Shown here piece after piece: positions 21,846 through 30,280 of a stretch of DNA of 33,324 nt. Under the pieces are notes generated by a model. That model worked only from the letters and a program-made list of their open reading frames with translations. It was not told the DNA's origin and did not search any database. Location: the NCBI GenBank assembly GCA_947178145.1, contig CAMWXE010000063.1, forward strand, positions 1 through 33,324. Direction: 5' to 3'. Origin of the DNA: an uncultured Lachnospiraceae bacterium. GTDB taxonomy: Bacteria; Bacillota; Clostridia; Lachnospirales; Lachnospiraceae. The stretch's first letter is position 1. Each line of letters begins with the position of its first letter. The position numbers were made by a program, and so were the translations under genes.

Positions 21846-21896
21846 AATTATTACATTGATTTAAAATTGCAGATGTCTATATCCTGAGCAAATTGC

Positions 21897-23393
21897 TTAA
21901 CGATACACAACCGAATTCCATCTCAATTCGTTTTTAAGTGAACGTATATTTGTATTGTTGTCGATCACGACAGCCTCGATGCCCATCGCATCCGCCCAGT
22001 CTACCATCTGCTCGACAGTCAGATCATAAGAGAATGCTGTGTGATGTGCGCCGCCCGCCAGAATCCACGCCTCCGCGCCCACCGTGAGATTGGGCTGCGG
22101 TGTCCAGAACGCAGTTGCAACCGGAAGCTTCGGCATCGGCTTCTCCACCTTCTTGCAGTCAACTGCATTGATGATCAGGCGGAAACGATTGCCGAGATCG
22201 ATCAGGGATGTTGCCACAGCCGGACCTGTCTTTGATGTAAATACAAGCCTTGCCGGATCTTCCCTGTTGCCCATGGACAGCGGACATACCTTGATCGAGA
22301 TATCGCCCTCTGCGATGCTCGGACATACCTCCAGCATATGCGCCTGCAGGATGCCTTCCTTGCCCGGCACGAAATTGTATGTGTAATCCTCCATAAAGGA
22401 AGTACCCTTTGCGTCCTTGACATTGGAAGCCATAATCTTCATCAGACGAACCATGGCAGCCGTCTTCCAGTCTCCCTCGCCGCCGAATCCATAACCTTTT
22501 TCCATCAGGCGCTGGATCGCAAGTCCCGGAAGCTGCTTCAATCCGCCAAGCATACCGAAATGTGTAACGATTGCGTGGTAATCCCGCTCCTCGAGGAACT
22601 TCTCCATTCCGATCTCGATGCCGGCCTGCACTTCGACATGTCTCCTGAACTCCGCGTCATCCCTGCCCTCTGTCAGAATCTTGTACCTGCTGTAATACTC
22701 GTCCGTCAGGTTCTTGATATCCGCAGCGGATACCGCATCGACATACTCTGCCAGATCGTTGACATTGTAGTGATCGATCTCCCAGCCAAACTTGATCTGT
22801 GCCTCAACCTTGTCACCCTCGGTAACAGCCACATTGTTCATGTTATCGCCAAAACGGCACACTCTGATATGGGAGGACTCCATCAAACCTACCGCAGTCA
22901 CCATCCACTGTGCGATCTTTCTGACCACCTCCGGATTCTGCCAATGACCAACCACAATCTTTCTCTCGATGCCCATGCGGCTCACGATATGACCATACTC
23001 GCGGTCGCCGTGCGCTGACTGGTTCTCGTTCATGAAATCCATATCGATCGTATCATACGGAATCTCCTCGTTAAACTGCGTGTGGAAATGCATCAGCGGC
23101 TTTCTGTACTCCTGCAGACCGAGAATCCAGGACTTTGCCGGTGAGAATGTATGCATCCATGTGATGACACCCGCGCACTCCTCGTCGGCGTTCGCCTCGT
23201 TAAAGGTCTTTCTAATCACTGCGTTTGTGATCAAGGTTGGCTTCCACACCACCTCATAAGGCAGCAGACCGGATTTGTTGAGCCCCTCCACGATAATCTT
23301 TGAGTGCTCTGCCACGTTCCTGAGACACTCGTCACCATATAAATCCTGTGAACCTGTCGCAAACCAAAACTTGTAATTTTTTCCTGTTTTCAT
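21897..23393 (-). CDS. araA: L-arabinose isomerase
   Basis: A 498-residue cytoplasmic enzyme converting L-arabinose to L-ribulose, full length for the family. The N-terminus FWFATGSQDLYGDECLRNVA is diagnostic. Conserved active-site segments are present: GFGGEGDWKTAA (first metal Glu), TSFMEDYTY (second Glu), AHMLEVCPS (His) and GGAHHTAFSY (His). The start has a GGAGGG site. No araB, araD or araR is adjacent, so the arabinose pathway is split. It stands as a single unit with its own promoter and terminator. Confidence 0.97.
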   Translation of the reverse strand: MKTGKNYKFWFATGSQDLYGDECLRNVAEHSKIIVEGLNKSGLLPYEVVWKPTLITNAVIRKTFNEANADEECAGVITWMHTFSPAKSWILGLQEYRKPLMHFHTQFNEEIPYDTIDMDFMNENQSAHGDREYGHIVSRMGIERKIVVGHWQNPEVVRKIAQWMVTAVGLMESSHIRVCRFGDNMNNVAVTEGDKVEAQIKFGWEIDHYNVNDLAEYVDAVSAADIKNLTDEYYSRYKILTEGRDDAEFRRHVEVQAGIEIGMEKFLEERDYHAIVTHFGMLGGLKQLPGLAIQRLMEKGYGFGGEGDWKTAAMVRLMKIMASNVKDAKGTSFMEDYTYNFVPGKEGILQAHMLEVCPSIAEGDISIKVCPLSMGNREDPARLVFTSKTGPAVATSLIDLGNRFRLIINAVDCKKVEKPMPKLPVATAFWTPQPNLTVGAEAWILAGGAHHTAFSYDLTVEQMVDWADAMGIEAVVIDNNTNIRSLKNELRWNSVVYR

Positions 23394-23458
23394 ATTAACC
23401 CTCCGATTACGTATTTTATATTATATTTTTATCATAAAATGCGAAAAGAAACAACATT

Positions 23459-23509
23459 TATTTTATCTAAAAATAAAATATTTTATTATGCATTAAATAC
23501 AAAAGTCAA
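23459..23509 (-). promoter_or_regulatory. araA promoter with candidate operator
   Basis: Minus strand TTGACT (23504-23509), 18 nt, TAAAAT (23480-23485). Immediately downstream an inverted repeat TATTTTAT-N6-ATAAAATA (23459-23480) overlaps the -10 and start site, a possible repressor site. The region is very AT-rich, so chance dyads are possible. Confidence 0.4.
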
Positions 23510-23808
23510 CACCCCACAAAAAAGAATGTCCAGCGGCTATTCATGAAAATATGCTATCATTGTGCTACTTCTCGGAAAAACAGTACGGATGCCATGAAAC
23601 GCATCATCACTACTATATCAATTGAATCTTGACGGAAATAACAGCAGGGTCTACAAAAAATATTGGGATAATTCTACTGTTCACTTTGTCGAAACAGATG
23701 TATAAATACTCCTTTCGAAACTGTAGGAAAATAAATGGTACAGATTACTGAAAATCGCCATGCTACAACCTTGTCAGGTTATCACACAGCGATCTTGCCT
23801 TTCGAAAT
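23510..23808. other. intergenic region between araA promoter and malQ end
   Basis: About 300 bp with no supported gene, no clear malQ terminator and no RNA gene I recognise. It contains copy B of the dispersed repeat (23716-23746). Confidence 0.5.
23716..23746 (+). repeat. dispersed repeat, copy B
   Basis: AACTGTAGGAAAATAAATGG then TACAGATT; differs from copy A in only a few positions over 28 bases, and keeps the CTGTA...TACAG dyad. Confidence 0.5.
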
Positions 23809-25371
23809 TTATGAAATTGTCTCCAAAGTATTGGCCTGGACTTCCTCCTCTGAAGAGGTACTTTTTTCATTACTCCAGTTCAACCGCCCATATCGCTTGC
23901 AGAGCTCGTGAATATCCTCTTTCAGCTCGTCTGTCAGTTCGTTTCCCTTTAACCGCCACTTCCAGTTCTCCCCCACTGTGGATGGTGTGTTGATACGGCA
24001 GGTATTGTCATAGCCCAGATAATCCTGCAACGGAATGACGCATAGATTTGCGCGGCTGCGCATCGCCATGCTGATCAGGGACTTGTACAGCAGTTTTTTC
24101 GGCGTATACTGGTCGCACAGATAGTCCCTCGCCGTCTCTAAGTCTTCCTTCGGGATACTGTCAAGCCAGCCCACAATCGTCTCATTGTCATGCGTCCCCG
24201 TATAGACAACACAGTTCTCTATGTAATTATGCGGCAGATAATCATTGGCGCTTCCCGAGTCGCGTGTATCAAATGCGAACTCCAGGACCTTCATGCCCGG
24301 GAAACCACTCTCCTGTACCAGCCTGCGCACCGAATCCGTCACAAAACCCAAATCCTCCGCGATCACTTCCTTCCAGCCAAGCGCACGCTCCATATGGCGG
24401 AACAGATCAATCCCCGGTCCTTTCTCCCAGTGGCCGTTCACCGCCGTCTCCTCTCCGTAAGGAATGGAATAGTACTCATCAAATCCCCGGAAATGGTCAA
24501 TCCGCAGTACATCACAAAGCCGAAAACTGTATTCCAGCCTTGAAATCCACCACTGATACCCCGTCTGTCTGTGGTAATCCCAGCGGTACAGCGGATTTCC
24601 CCACAACTGCCCGTCAGCAGAAAAACCATCAGGCGGACAGCCTGCCACAGCCACCGGCAGATTCTCCTCGTCAAGCTGGAACAGTTCCGGGTGCGCCCAT
24701 ACATCTGCACTGTCCATCGACACATAGATCGGGATATCGCCGATCAGCCGAATTCCATTTTCATTGGCGTAATCTTTCAGCTCTCTCCACTGCTTCTGGA
24801 ACATATACTGCAAATACTGCTGGAACTCAATGTCAAAATACAGCTCTCTTCTGTAATAATCCAGGGCATTTCCCCATCGAAAGCGGATGTCTTCCGCCCA
24901 CTCCGTCCACGGCACACCGCCGAACCGGTCTTTCACTGCCATAAACAACGCATAATCCGACAGCCACCACCGATTGTCTTCCACAAATCGGAGATACTCA
25001 GGATTATGGCTGACATCACTCCGCTCATAGGCCTTTCGCAACAGCGGGTAACGACTCTCATACATCTTACCATAGTCAATAGTTCCCGGCTTTTCCCCAA
25101 AATCTGCCTCGTCACACTCTTCCTCTGTCAGCACGCCTTCCTCAATCAGCGCTTCCAGACTGATAAAATAGGGATTACCCGCATAGGTGGAAAATGACTG
25201 ATACGGTGAATCCCCATAACTGGTAGGTCCCAGCGGCAATATCTGCCAATAGCTCTGCCCTGCCTCTTTCAGCCAGTCCACAAACTCGTACGCACTCTTG
25301 GAAAAACACCCAATACCGTACTTTGACGGCAGACTGGTAACCGGCAATAAAATTCCTGCTCCTCTTTCCAT
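23809..25371 (-). CDS. malQ: 4-alpha-glucanotransferase (amylomaltase, GH77)
   Basis: A 520-residue cytoplasmic enzyme that transfers 1,4-alpha-glucan segments between maltodextrins. Standard length for GH77. Motifs: N-terminal RGAGILLPVTSLPSKYGIGC, LGPTSYGDSPYQSFS, nucleophile Asp in DVLRIDHFRGFDEY, acid/base Glu in VIAEDLGFVT, and TGTHDNETIVGW. The start at 25371 has an AAAGGAGAA site. Ends with a short Ser/Glu-rich tail. It appears monocistronic and unrelated to the mannan genes apart from being carbohydrate metabolism. Confidence 0.96.
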   Translation of the reverse strand: MERGAGILLPVTSLPSKYGIGCFSKSAYEFVDWLKEAGQSYWQILPLGPTSYGDSPYQSFSTYAGNPYFISLEALIEEGVLTEEECDEADFGEKPGTIDYGKMYESRYPLLRKAYERSDVSHNPEYLRFVEDNRWWLSDYALFMAVKDRFGGVPWTEWAEDIRFRWGNALDYYRRELYFDIEFQQYLQYMFQKQWRELKDYANENGIRLIGDIPIYVSMDSADVWAHPELFQLDEENLPVAVAGCPPDGFSADGQLWGNPLYRWDYHRQTGYQWWISRLEYSFRLCDVLRIDHFRGFDEYYSIPYGEETAVNGHWEKGPGIDLFRHMERALGWKEVIAEDLGFVTDSVRRLVQESGFPGMKVLEFAFDTRDSGSANDYLPHNYIENCVVYTGTHDNETIVGWLDSIPKEDLETARDYLCDQYTPKKLLYKSLISMAMRSRANLCVIPLQDYLGYDNTCRINTPSTVGENWKWRLKGNELTDELKEDIHELCKRYGRLNWSNEKSTSSEEEVQANTLETIS

Positions 25372-25505
25372 TACAATAATTCTCCTTTTATATAACAGAA
25401 TGTACTTCTATCATATATATTGTAACAATACTGTCCCAAAAATGCAATTGGATAATCTTATTTCTCATTTAGAAACCAAGGACCTGTTATCATTTATCTG
25501 TTCTT

Positions 25506-26264
25506 TCAATGATGTCCATGGGAACCGGAATGTTCACCCATATGTTGTGTTGTATGGTCTTCTGTCTCACCGGAATCATTATGCCCCTGACAGGTTCTGA
25601 TCCTGTCCTGGATCTCCCCCATAGTCATACTGTGGCAGTCCTCCACAGTAATGCTGGCATCATACTGCGCCAGCTCCAGAAAAGCCCTGTATTTTCCGAA
25701 GGACATCTCATGCTGGTGCGCCTCATCCATACAGGCTGCATCGCTGCTGTATGTCTGTGCACCTAATGCCTGCAAACTGTCGTTCGCGTTAATCTGTTCC
25801 AGCATCGCGTCTGAGTGCTCAGAGATCACTGTCACCACCAGCTGCGAATCCCGGTTCAAAAAACGGCTGTAATAGGCATCCTGCAGCAGCCGGTCGATCG
25901 CCTGCTGATATGAAATATTTTTCAGCGGGACATGATTCAGGATATCCTGCCCGTCCTCGTTGTAGCCCTTGGCTGACACTACTCTGTCGAAACAATTGAC
26001 GGCAAGCTCGATGGAAGGATTCACGTCAATGCTGATGTATGAAACTGGTCTGCTGTACACAGCATAGCCACCTGCCCCGGCCAGCAAAAAGATACAGATG
26101 ACAGCCATGACATACCGCAGGGCTGCGTACGGTTTCCGCTGAAAACTGCCGCGGCCCTGCTTTGCCCGCTGTGCCTCCAGATACTGCAGGGTGTTTTGTT
26201 TCATCTCCTCTGTCGCCCGTATGTTCTCCATACTCTTCTGAATCCCGTTCTGCGCACCACTCAT
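25506..26264 (-). CDS. RsgI-like anti-sigma factor with His-rich C-terminal tail
   Basis: Start at 26264: the ATG overlaps the sigma-gene stop (ATGA) and GGAGG lies 8 nt upstream. The 252 residues comprise a cytoplasmic part (1-48), one transmembrane helix (~51-70) and an extracellular RsgI-type domain (SYISIDVNPSIELAVN, 75-90, on to ~155). The Asn82-Pro83 bond corresponds to the autoproteolysis site known for RsgI. There is no carbohydrate-binding module, unlike cellulosomal RsgI. Instead the C-terminus has scattered His (DEAHQHEMSFGK) and a tail with seven His in the last 17 residues (HTTQHMGEHSGSHGHH), suggesting metal binding. It should hold the co-encoded sigma factor at the membrane. 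Confidence 0.8.
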   Translation of the reverse strand: MSGAQNGIQKSMENIRATEEMKQNTLQYLEAQRAKQGRGSFQRKPYAALRYVMAVICIFLLAGAGGYAVYSRPVSYISIDVNPSIELAVNCFDRVVSAKGYNEDGQDILNHVPLKNISYQQAIDRLLQDAYYSRFLNRDSQLVVTVISEHSDAMLEQINANDSLQALGAQTYSSDAACMDEAHQHEMSFGKYRAFLELAQYDASITVEDCHSMTMGEIQDRIRTCQGHNDSGETEDHTTQHMGEHSGSHGHH

Positions 26265-26740
26265 GACCACTCACCTCCCAACTTTTCCCGCAGGATATCT
26301 TTTGCCCTGGAAAGCCATGTATACACTGTGTTCTCCTTTTTTCCAAGAATCTTTGCAATCTCCACTGCCGTGTACTCCTCGTAATAAAACAGGTAGATTA
26401 CATCCCGGTACTTTTCAGGAAGCTTCAGGACAGCCTCCAAAACCTCATTCGACGGATTGTCCAGCACCACGCTCTCCTCCGCCAGCACATCAAGCGGAAC
26501 CCATTTTTTGCGTGACAGGGCGCGCAGCCAGTCGGTGCAGGCGTTGATGGTCACGCGCACAAACCATGCTTTCTCGTGCTCGCTGCTCGCAAAAGAACCT
26601 TCATACAATAAATATTTCATATATACATTCTGAAATACATCCTCTGTGTCATGCCTGTTCTTCAGATGTACAAAACAGATTCTCCGCACCATATCTGCAT
26701 AAGCGTCCATGACACGGTTCACGTCTCCTGCGCTCTTCAA
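26261..26740 (-). CDS. ECF-type RNA polymerase sigma factor
   Basis: 159 residues. Region 2 covers about 5-75 (YADMVRRICFVHLKNRHDTE DVFQNVY, with KAWFVRVTINACTDWLR). Region 4 covers about 100-155 (LPEKYRDVIYLFYYEEYTAV EIAKILGKKENTVYTWLSRA). The start is a TTG at 26740 preceded by GAGGGGGG; no better ATG is available without losing region 2. It overlaps the anti-sigma gene by 4 nt. Targets are unknown; the neighbouring His-rich secreted protein has an ECF-like promoter and is the best candidate. Confidence 0.9.
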   Translation of the reverse strand: MKSAGDVNRVMDAYADMVRRICFVHLKNRHDTEDVFQNVYMKYLLYEGSFASSEHEKAWFVRVTINACTDWLRALSRKKWVPLDVLAEESVVLDNPSNEVLEAVLKLPEKYRDVIYLFYYEEYTAVEIAKILGKKENTVYTWLSRAKDILREKLGGEWS

Positions 26741-26909
26741 AAGTTTCCCCCCTCATCTGCCGCCACCGCCAAACTGCCTCTCATTCAAAAAGAGCTGCCG
26801 GGAAATGAAATCATTCTCCGACAACCCCTCCTGACTTTTCACCCTGCATTCTCACAATTTTCAAAACATCTGTTCTTGTTCGCAGTGGTCCGATACCCAA
26901 AATAAATGT

Positions 26910-27170
26910 TCAGTGATGATGACTGCTGTGATGTCCTGTCCCGCTGTAGCAGTAAGTATCCGTGTGATGCACTGTCCCGTCGCAGTCCGCACCAAGCTGG
27001 CACACGCCGTCCACATCGCAGCTGCCATCCGCATAGCAGACCGGTGCAGGATTCTGCACAACTGCCCTGTGTCCCCTCCCGTGATGCGCATACGCCACAT
27101 TCGACGAACTTCCTGCCACGATTGCCGTCAAAACCATCACTGCCGCTATTTTTGTTACATTTTTCCGCAT
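26910..27170 (-). CDS. small secreted His/Cys-rich protein
   Basis: Start at 27170 (MRKNVTKIAAVMVLTAIVAG) with GGAGGG 7-8 nt upstream. 86 residues: signal peptide cleaved near VAYA|HH (about 28), then a mature part of about 58 residues with eleven His and five Cys (HHGRGHRAVV, CYADGSCDVDGVCQLGADC, HHTDTYCYSGTGHH, ending SHHH). The CxDGSCDVDGVC pattern is typical of small exported clostridial proteins with paired cysteines. Metal binding is likely; function unknown. It precedes the sigma/anti-sigma pair by 169 bp on the same strand. Confidence 0.75.
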   Translation of the reverse strand: MRKNVTKIAAVMVLTAIVAGSSSNVAYAHHGRGHRAVVQNPAPVCYADGSCDVDGVCQLGADCDGTVHHTDTYCYSGTGHHSSHHH

Positions 27171-27259
27171 GTTGATTCCCTCCGTTTTGAGAATGCACAC
27201 GCGAAGATTCTCCCAGTGGTTCCGCGCATACATTCCGTCTGATTTCCTGTTTCATAAAT

Positions 27260-27288
27260 AATACGCGCGAAAGAAGGGAATCCTTTCA
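27260..27288 (-). promoter_or_regulatory. ECF-like promoter for the His-rich protein
   Basis: Minus strand TGAAAG (27283-27288), 17 nt, CGTATT (27260-27265). This approximates the TGAAAC-N16/17-CGTA pattern of extracytoplasmic-function sigma factors, and no good sigma-A pair is present. Tentative. The rest of 27171-27329 shows nothing else. Confidence 0.35.
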
Positions 27289-27329
27289 ATTATTTTATTT
27301 TTTTCTGTTCACCGGCGAAAGCGTGCTGG

Positions 27330-27400
27330 AGGAACTAAGAAACTGTCAAAAAATTACTCATGACAATTACTTGTCACAAGTAATTTATGAACAGTTCCTA
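27330..27400. repeat. palindromic pair of dispersed-repeat copies
   Basis: On plus, 27330-27368 begins AGGAACTAAGAAACTGTCAA; on minus, from 27400, TAGGAACTGTTCATAAATTA. The two are degenerate, inverted copies of the same motif, making a ~70-bp palindromic unit that starts right at the stop codon of the ADP-ribosylglycohydrolase gene and contains its terminator. Confidence 0.45.
27348..27386 (-). terminator. intrinsic terminator of ADP-ribosylglycohydrolase gene
   Basis: On the minus strand AAATTACT...AGTAATTT with an inner TGACA...TGTCA stem, then TTTTTTG. It starts 12 nt after the stop codon. Confidence 0.7.
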
Positions 27401-28333
27401 ATGCCAATCGAAAATACGCTGTATCAACGCCTCAACATCCGCTTTTCCTCTTAATGCTTCGTACCAGCGTTTTGGAATATTGTGAAATCCGTAGAGAATC
27501 CCGGCCAGACCGCCAGTGACGCACGCTGTCGTGTCTGTGTCGTCGCCCAGCATAATGGCCCGCTTTACAGCGTCCTCATAACCTGCAGCGCTTCCCATGA
27601 TCATAAAGGCACTGCGCAGGCAGTCCACCACATAACCGGAGCCGTTTCCTATCCACGATTCCCCTGGCCGTATACTCCATTCCAGTTCCTGTTCATATAT
27701 CGGCATTTCCCGATAAATCTCTCTCAAAACAGAAACTGCCTTATCAAGTGCCGGTCTGAAATCCGCTCCGGCCAGCAAAAAGCGCGCAGCCAGACAATAC
27801 AGTGCACAGCAGACCTGATTGCACACATTACCATGCGTAATCAGGCATTGCCCGTGTGCATCCATCACCAGCTCCCGGTCTGTGCCCTTGTGCCAGAGCG
27901 CCAGCGGCAGCACCCTCATCAACGCGCCGTTTCCTTTGCCGTCTGGCCGCAGCATGCCGCATCTCTCCGGCTTTTCTCCTGCCCTGCAGGCATTCAGCGC
28001 CTCCCCGGTCTGTATACCAATGTCAAACACGACACCGTCTACAGCCCACTCGCCGTTCAGATACCATGCCAATAACCTGTCCGAGAAATCTTTCAGCACA
28101 AACGCGCCACAGGACACAAGGCTGTCCAACAGGCAAAGCGCCTGCGCGCCATCGTCCGACCATGTTCCCGGCCTCACACCCGAATGCGCCCTGCGAAATC
28201 CCAACGGCGGTTCCATCTCGATTATGTCATACGCCGGAATCTCTTCCGCAGCATGGAATTCATACGGAACTCCCAGTGCATCGCCGATCAGCAGCCCATA
28301 TAGTCCGCCCCTCCACTTGTCATAGCTGTCCAT
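27398..28333 (-). CDS. ADP-ribosylglycohydrolase family protein
   Basis: A 311-residue cytoplasmic protein of the DraG/ARH fold, which removes ADP-ribose from proteins or small molecules using two Mg ions. Metal-site motifs: N-terminal GLLIGDALGVPYEF (11-24), TWSDDGAQAL (~57-66), the central ITHGN segment, and the C-terminal GDDTDTTACVTGGLAG (~263-278). The spacing and length fit bacterial members of unknown substrate. GGAGGGGA lies upstream of the start. It follows the ABC exporter pair by 54 bp on the same strand and may be read from that operon. No ADP-ribosyltransferase gene is nearby. Confidence 0.92.
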   Translation of the reverse strand: MDSYDKWRGGLYGLLIGDALGVPYEFHAAEEIPAYDIIEMEPPLGFRRAHSGVRPGTWSDDGAQALCLLDSLVSCGAFVLKDFSDRLLAWYLNGEWAVDGVVFDIGIQTGEALNACRAGEKPERCGMLRPDGKGNGALMRVLPLALWHKGTDRELVMDAHGQCLITHGNVCNQVCCALYCLAARFLLAGADFRPALDKAVSVLREIYREMPIYEQELEWSIRPGESWIGNGSGYVVDCLRSAFMIMGSAAGYEDAVKRAIMLGDDTDTTACVTGGLAGILYGFHNIPKRWYEALRGKADVEALIQRIFDWH

Positions 28334-28387
28334 TTGTTTTCCCCTCCTTTCCAGATTCCGATTGGGATTTTACAAAATCTAAGGAAT

Positions 28388-30280
28388 TTAATATCTGTTT
28401 TTTTGCTGGGTATTTGGTTCAAAATTGTAATAGTACTGTGCCTGTGCACTCCACAGAGCATAATATTTCCCATCCAAGTCCTTAACAAGCTCCTCATGGG
28501 ATCCTTCCTGCAAAACTTTCCCCTCGCCCAGCACAAGAATCCTGTCACACATACGGCAGGAGGATAAGCGATGGCTAATTGAAATCAAGGTTTTACCTTC
28601 TGTAATCTCACTAAAATTTTTATAAATTTCATATTCTGCATAAGGGTCTAAAGCCGCCGTCGGTTCATCGAGAACCATCAATTCTGCATCCTTATATACA
28701 GCCCTGGCTATCGCCGCCTTTTGCTGTTCACCGCCGGAGAGGTCTGCGCCATTCTCGTCAAAATCACTAAAAATCGACTGCCGGACTCCATTCTTCCACT
28801 GCAAAAGCTTCTCCTCTAATCCGGCCTTTGCAAGCGCTTCTTCCACTTTTGCCGCATCATAATCCCCGGATGCCGCAATATTCTCTCCCATAGAAAAAGG
28901 AAATAAAGAAAAATCCTGAAATACGGTAGCAATACAGGCAATATATTTCTCAAAAGGAATGTCTGCAATATCTGTTCCATTGAGTAAAATCTTCCCCTCC
29001 GAAGGATGATATAATCTGCAGATCAGCTTTATCAAAGTCGTTTTGCCAGACCCGTTTTCCCCCACGATTGCCAGTTTCTCCCCGGCATGGAGTTTTAGAT
29101 TTATATTTTTCAAAACATAGACATCACTTTCTGGATAACGGAAACTAAGATTTTCAACTTCCAATTCTTCCAATGTCAGCGTACCATCATCTGTTATTTC
29201 GCCTCCTGCTTCCGGCATATCCATATACTGAAAAAATTTAATCAGATGTTCATTATTATTGCGGAGGTCTGTAATAATCTGTGCAATATGCGAAAGTGCT
29301 TCAATCACCATAGTTACCGCCGCATACAGCAATAGAATACTCCCTGTGCCAATCGCACCCTGCATCGCTATTTTCCCCGCCAAAAGGTAAATAACACAGC
29401 CACAGATACAGGAACTCATAAATTTAATTCCATCATACAAATTAGCGGCGTGCATCTCCTCCTCTTTTCCCTTTGCAAAGTGTTCATAACATTTCTCCTG
29501 ACACTCCGACAGGATGAAATCATCTGGCTCATAAAGTCTGGCATCCAATGCTGCATTTTCATCTAACAAATACTCCCTGGTATAAAAATCGCCAAAGCTG
29601 ATGTATTTAGAACCATGTTGAAAAACTTCAAAGTTTACATCAAACCTTTTCGATGAGGTTTTGCAGGTAATATAAGAACATATTGCTATAAGCAGTACAA
29701 TAACAAGCATAAAAACGGCTGTATTCATGGCGCCGGAATTTTGTCTGATATCCCAGCAGATCAGCATATATAAATAGCGAAAAAATAAAATAACAGCAAT
29801 GACAACGGTAGCCGAATTCTGAAACAATACATCCATATCCCAGTACAGACTTGCCATACCAGCCCCAGAAAGACTAATACTCCCTGTCACCTCATCTCTT
29901 AAGTTTCTGATACTGCTTTTCTCCAATTCTTCATAGCGAAGGCGATATGCTTTATCAGTCAGTACCAGTTCATGGCAGCTAAACAGACGTTGATAACCTA
30001 CTTCTATCCTGCTGTCTTTTTGTGCTTTCCATGCACGCAGCAGAAACATGATACCAAGACCTGTAAAACAGATACACAATATCTTTCTATAATCTGCCTG
30101 CCCCAGCAATCCATCGATCATATAAGCTGACACTGCTGCTATGATAAAGGGAAGTATGGCGCTCAATATTCCTCTCACCAAAATTTGACGCATCTGCCCA
30201 GGCAAAATATTGCCAAACTCCTTGATTCCCCTGCGAATCAAAACAAGATCCTGCCTAAAAGTCCTATTATTTTTATTCAT
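28388..30280 (-). CDS. ABC exporter half-transporter, second subunit
   Basis: 630 residues: six transmembrane helices in the first ~330, then an ATPase domain with Walker A GENGSGKTT, Q-loop TVFQDFSLFPFS, signature DLSGGEQQKAA, Walker B LMVLDEPTAALDP and H-loop ISHRLSS. Its start codon follows the stop of the first subunit directly (TAAATG), so the two are translationally coupled and almost certainly form a heterodimer like BmrC/BmrD. Substrate unknown; drug or peptide export. Both subunits keep the catalytic Glu after Walker B, so no degenerate ATP site is obvious from this residue. Confidence 0.92.
   Translation of the reverse strand: MNKNNRTFRQDLVLIRRGIKEFGNILPGQMRQILVRGILSAILPFIIAAVSAYMIDGLLGQADYRKILCICFTGLGIMFLLRAWKAQKDSRIEVGYQRLFSCHELVLTDKAYRLRYEELEKSSIRNLRDEVTGSISLSGAGMASLYWDMDVLFQNSATVVIAVILFFRYLYMLICWDIRQNSGAMNTAVFMLVIVLLIAICSYITCKTSSKRFDVNFEVFQHGSKYISFGDFYTREYLLDENAALDARLYEPDDFILSECQEKCYEHFAKGKEEEMHAANLYDGIKFMSSCICGCVIYLLAGKIAMQGAIGTGSILLLYAAVTMVIEALSHIAQIITDLRNNNEHLIKFFQYMDMPEAGGEITDDGTLTLEELEVENLSFRYPESDVYVLKNINLKLHAGEKLAIVGENGSGKTTLIKLICRLYHPSEGKILLNGTDIADIPFEKYIACIATVFQDFSLFPFSMGENIAASGDYDAAKVEEALAKAGLEEKLLQWKNGVRQSIFSDFDENGADLSGGEQQKAAIARAVYKDAELMVLDEPTAALDPYAEYEIYKNFSEITEGKTLISISHRLSSCRMCDRILVLGEGKVLQEGSHEELVKDLDGKYYALWSAQAQYYYNFEPNTQQKNRY

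Noticed and set aside
26839..27255. Overlapping long frames on both strands in the His-rich protein region
   Set aside because: They are shadows of the repetitive His/Cys codons; only the frame from 27170 has a ribosome binding site and signal peptide.
27301..28485. Several plus-strand frames of up to about 200 codons opposite the ADP-ribosylglycohydrolase
   Set aside because: They are antisense to a gene with clear conserved metal-site motifs and lack start signals.
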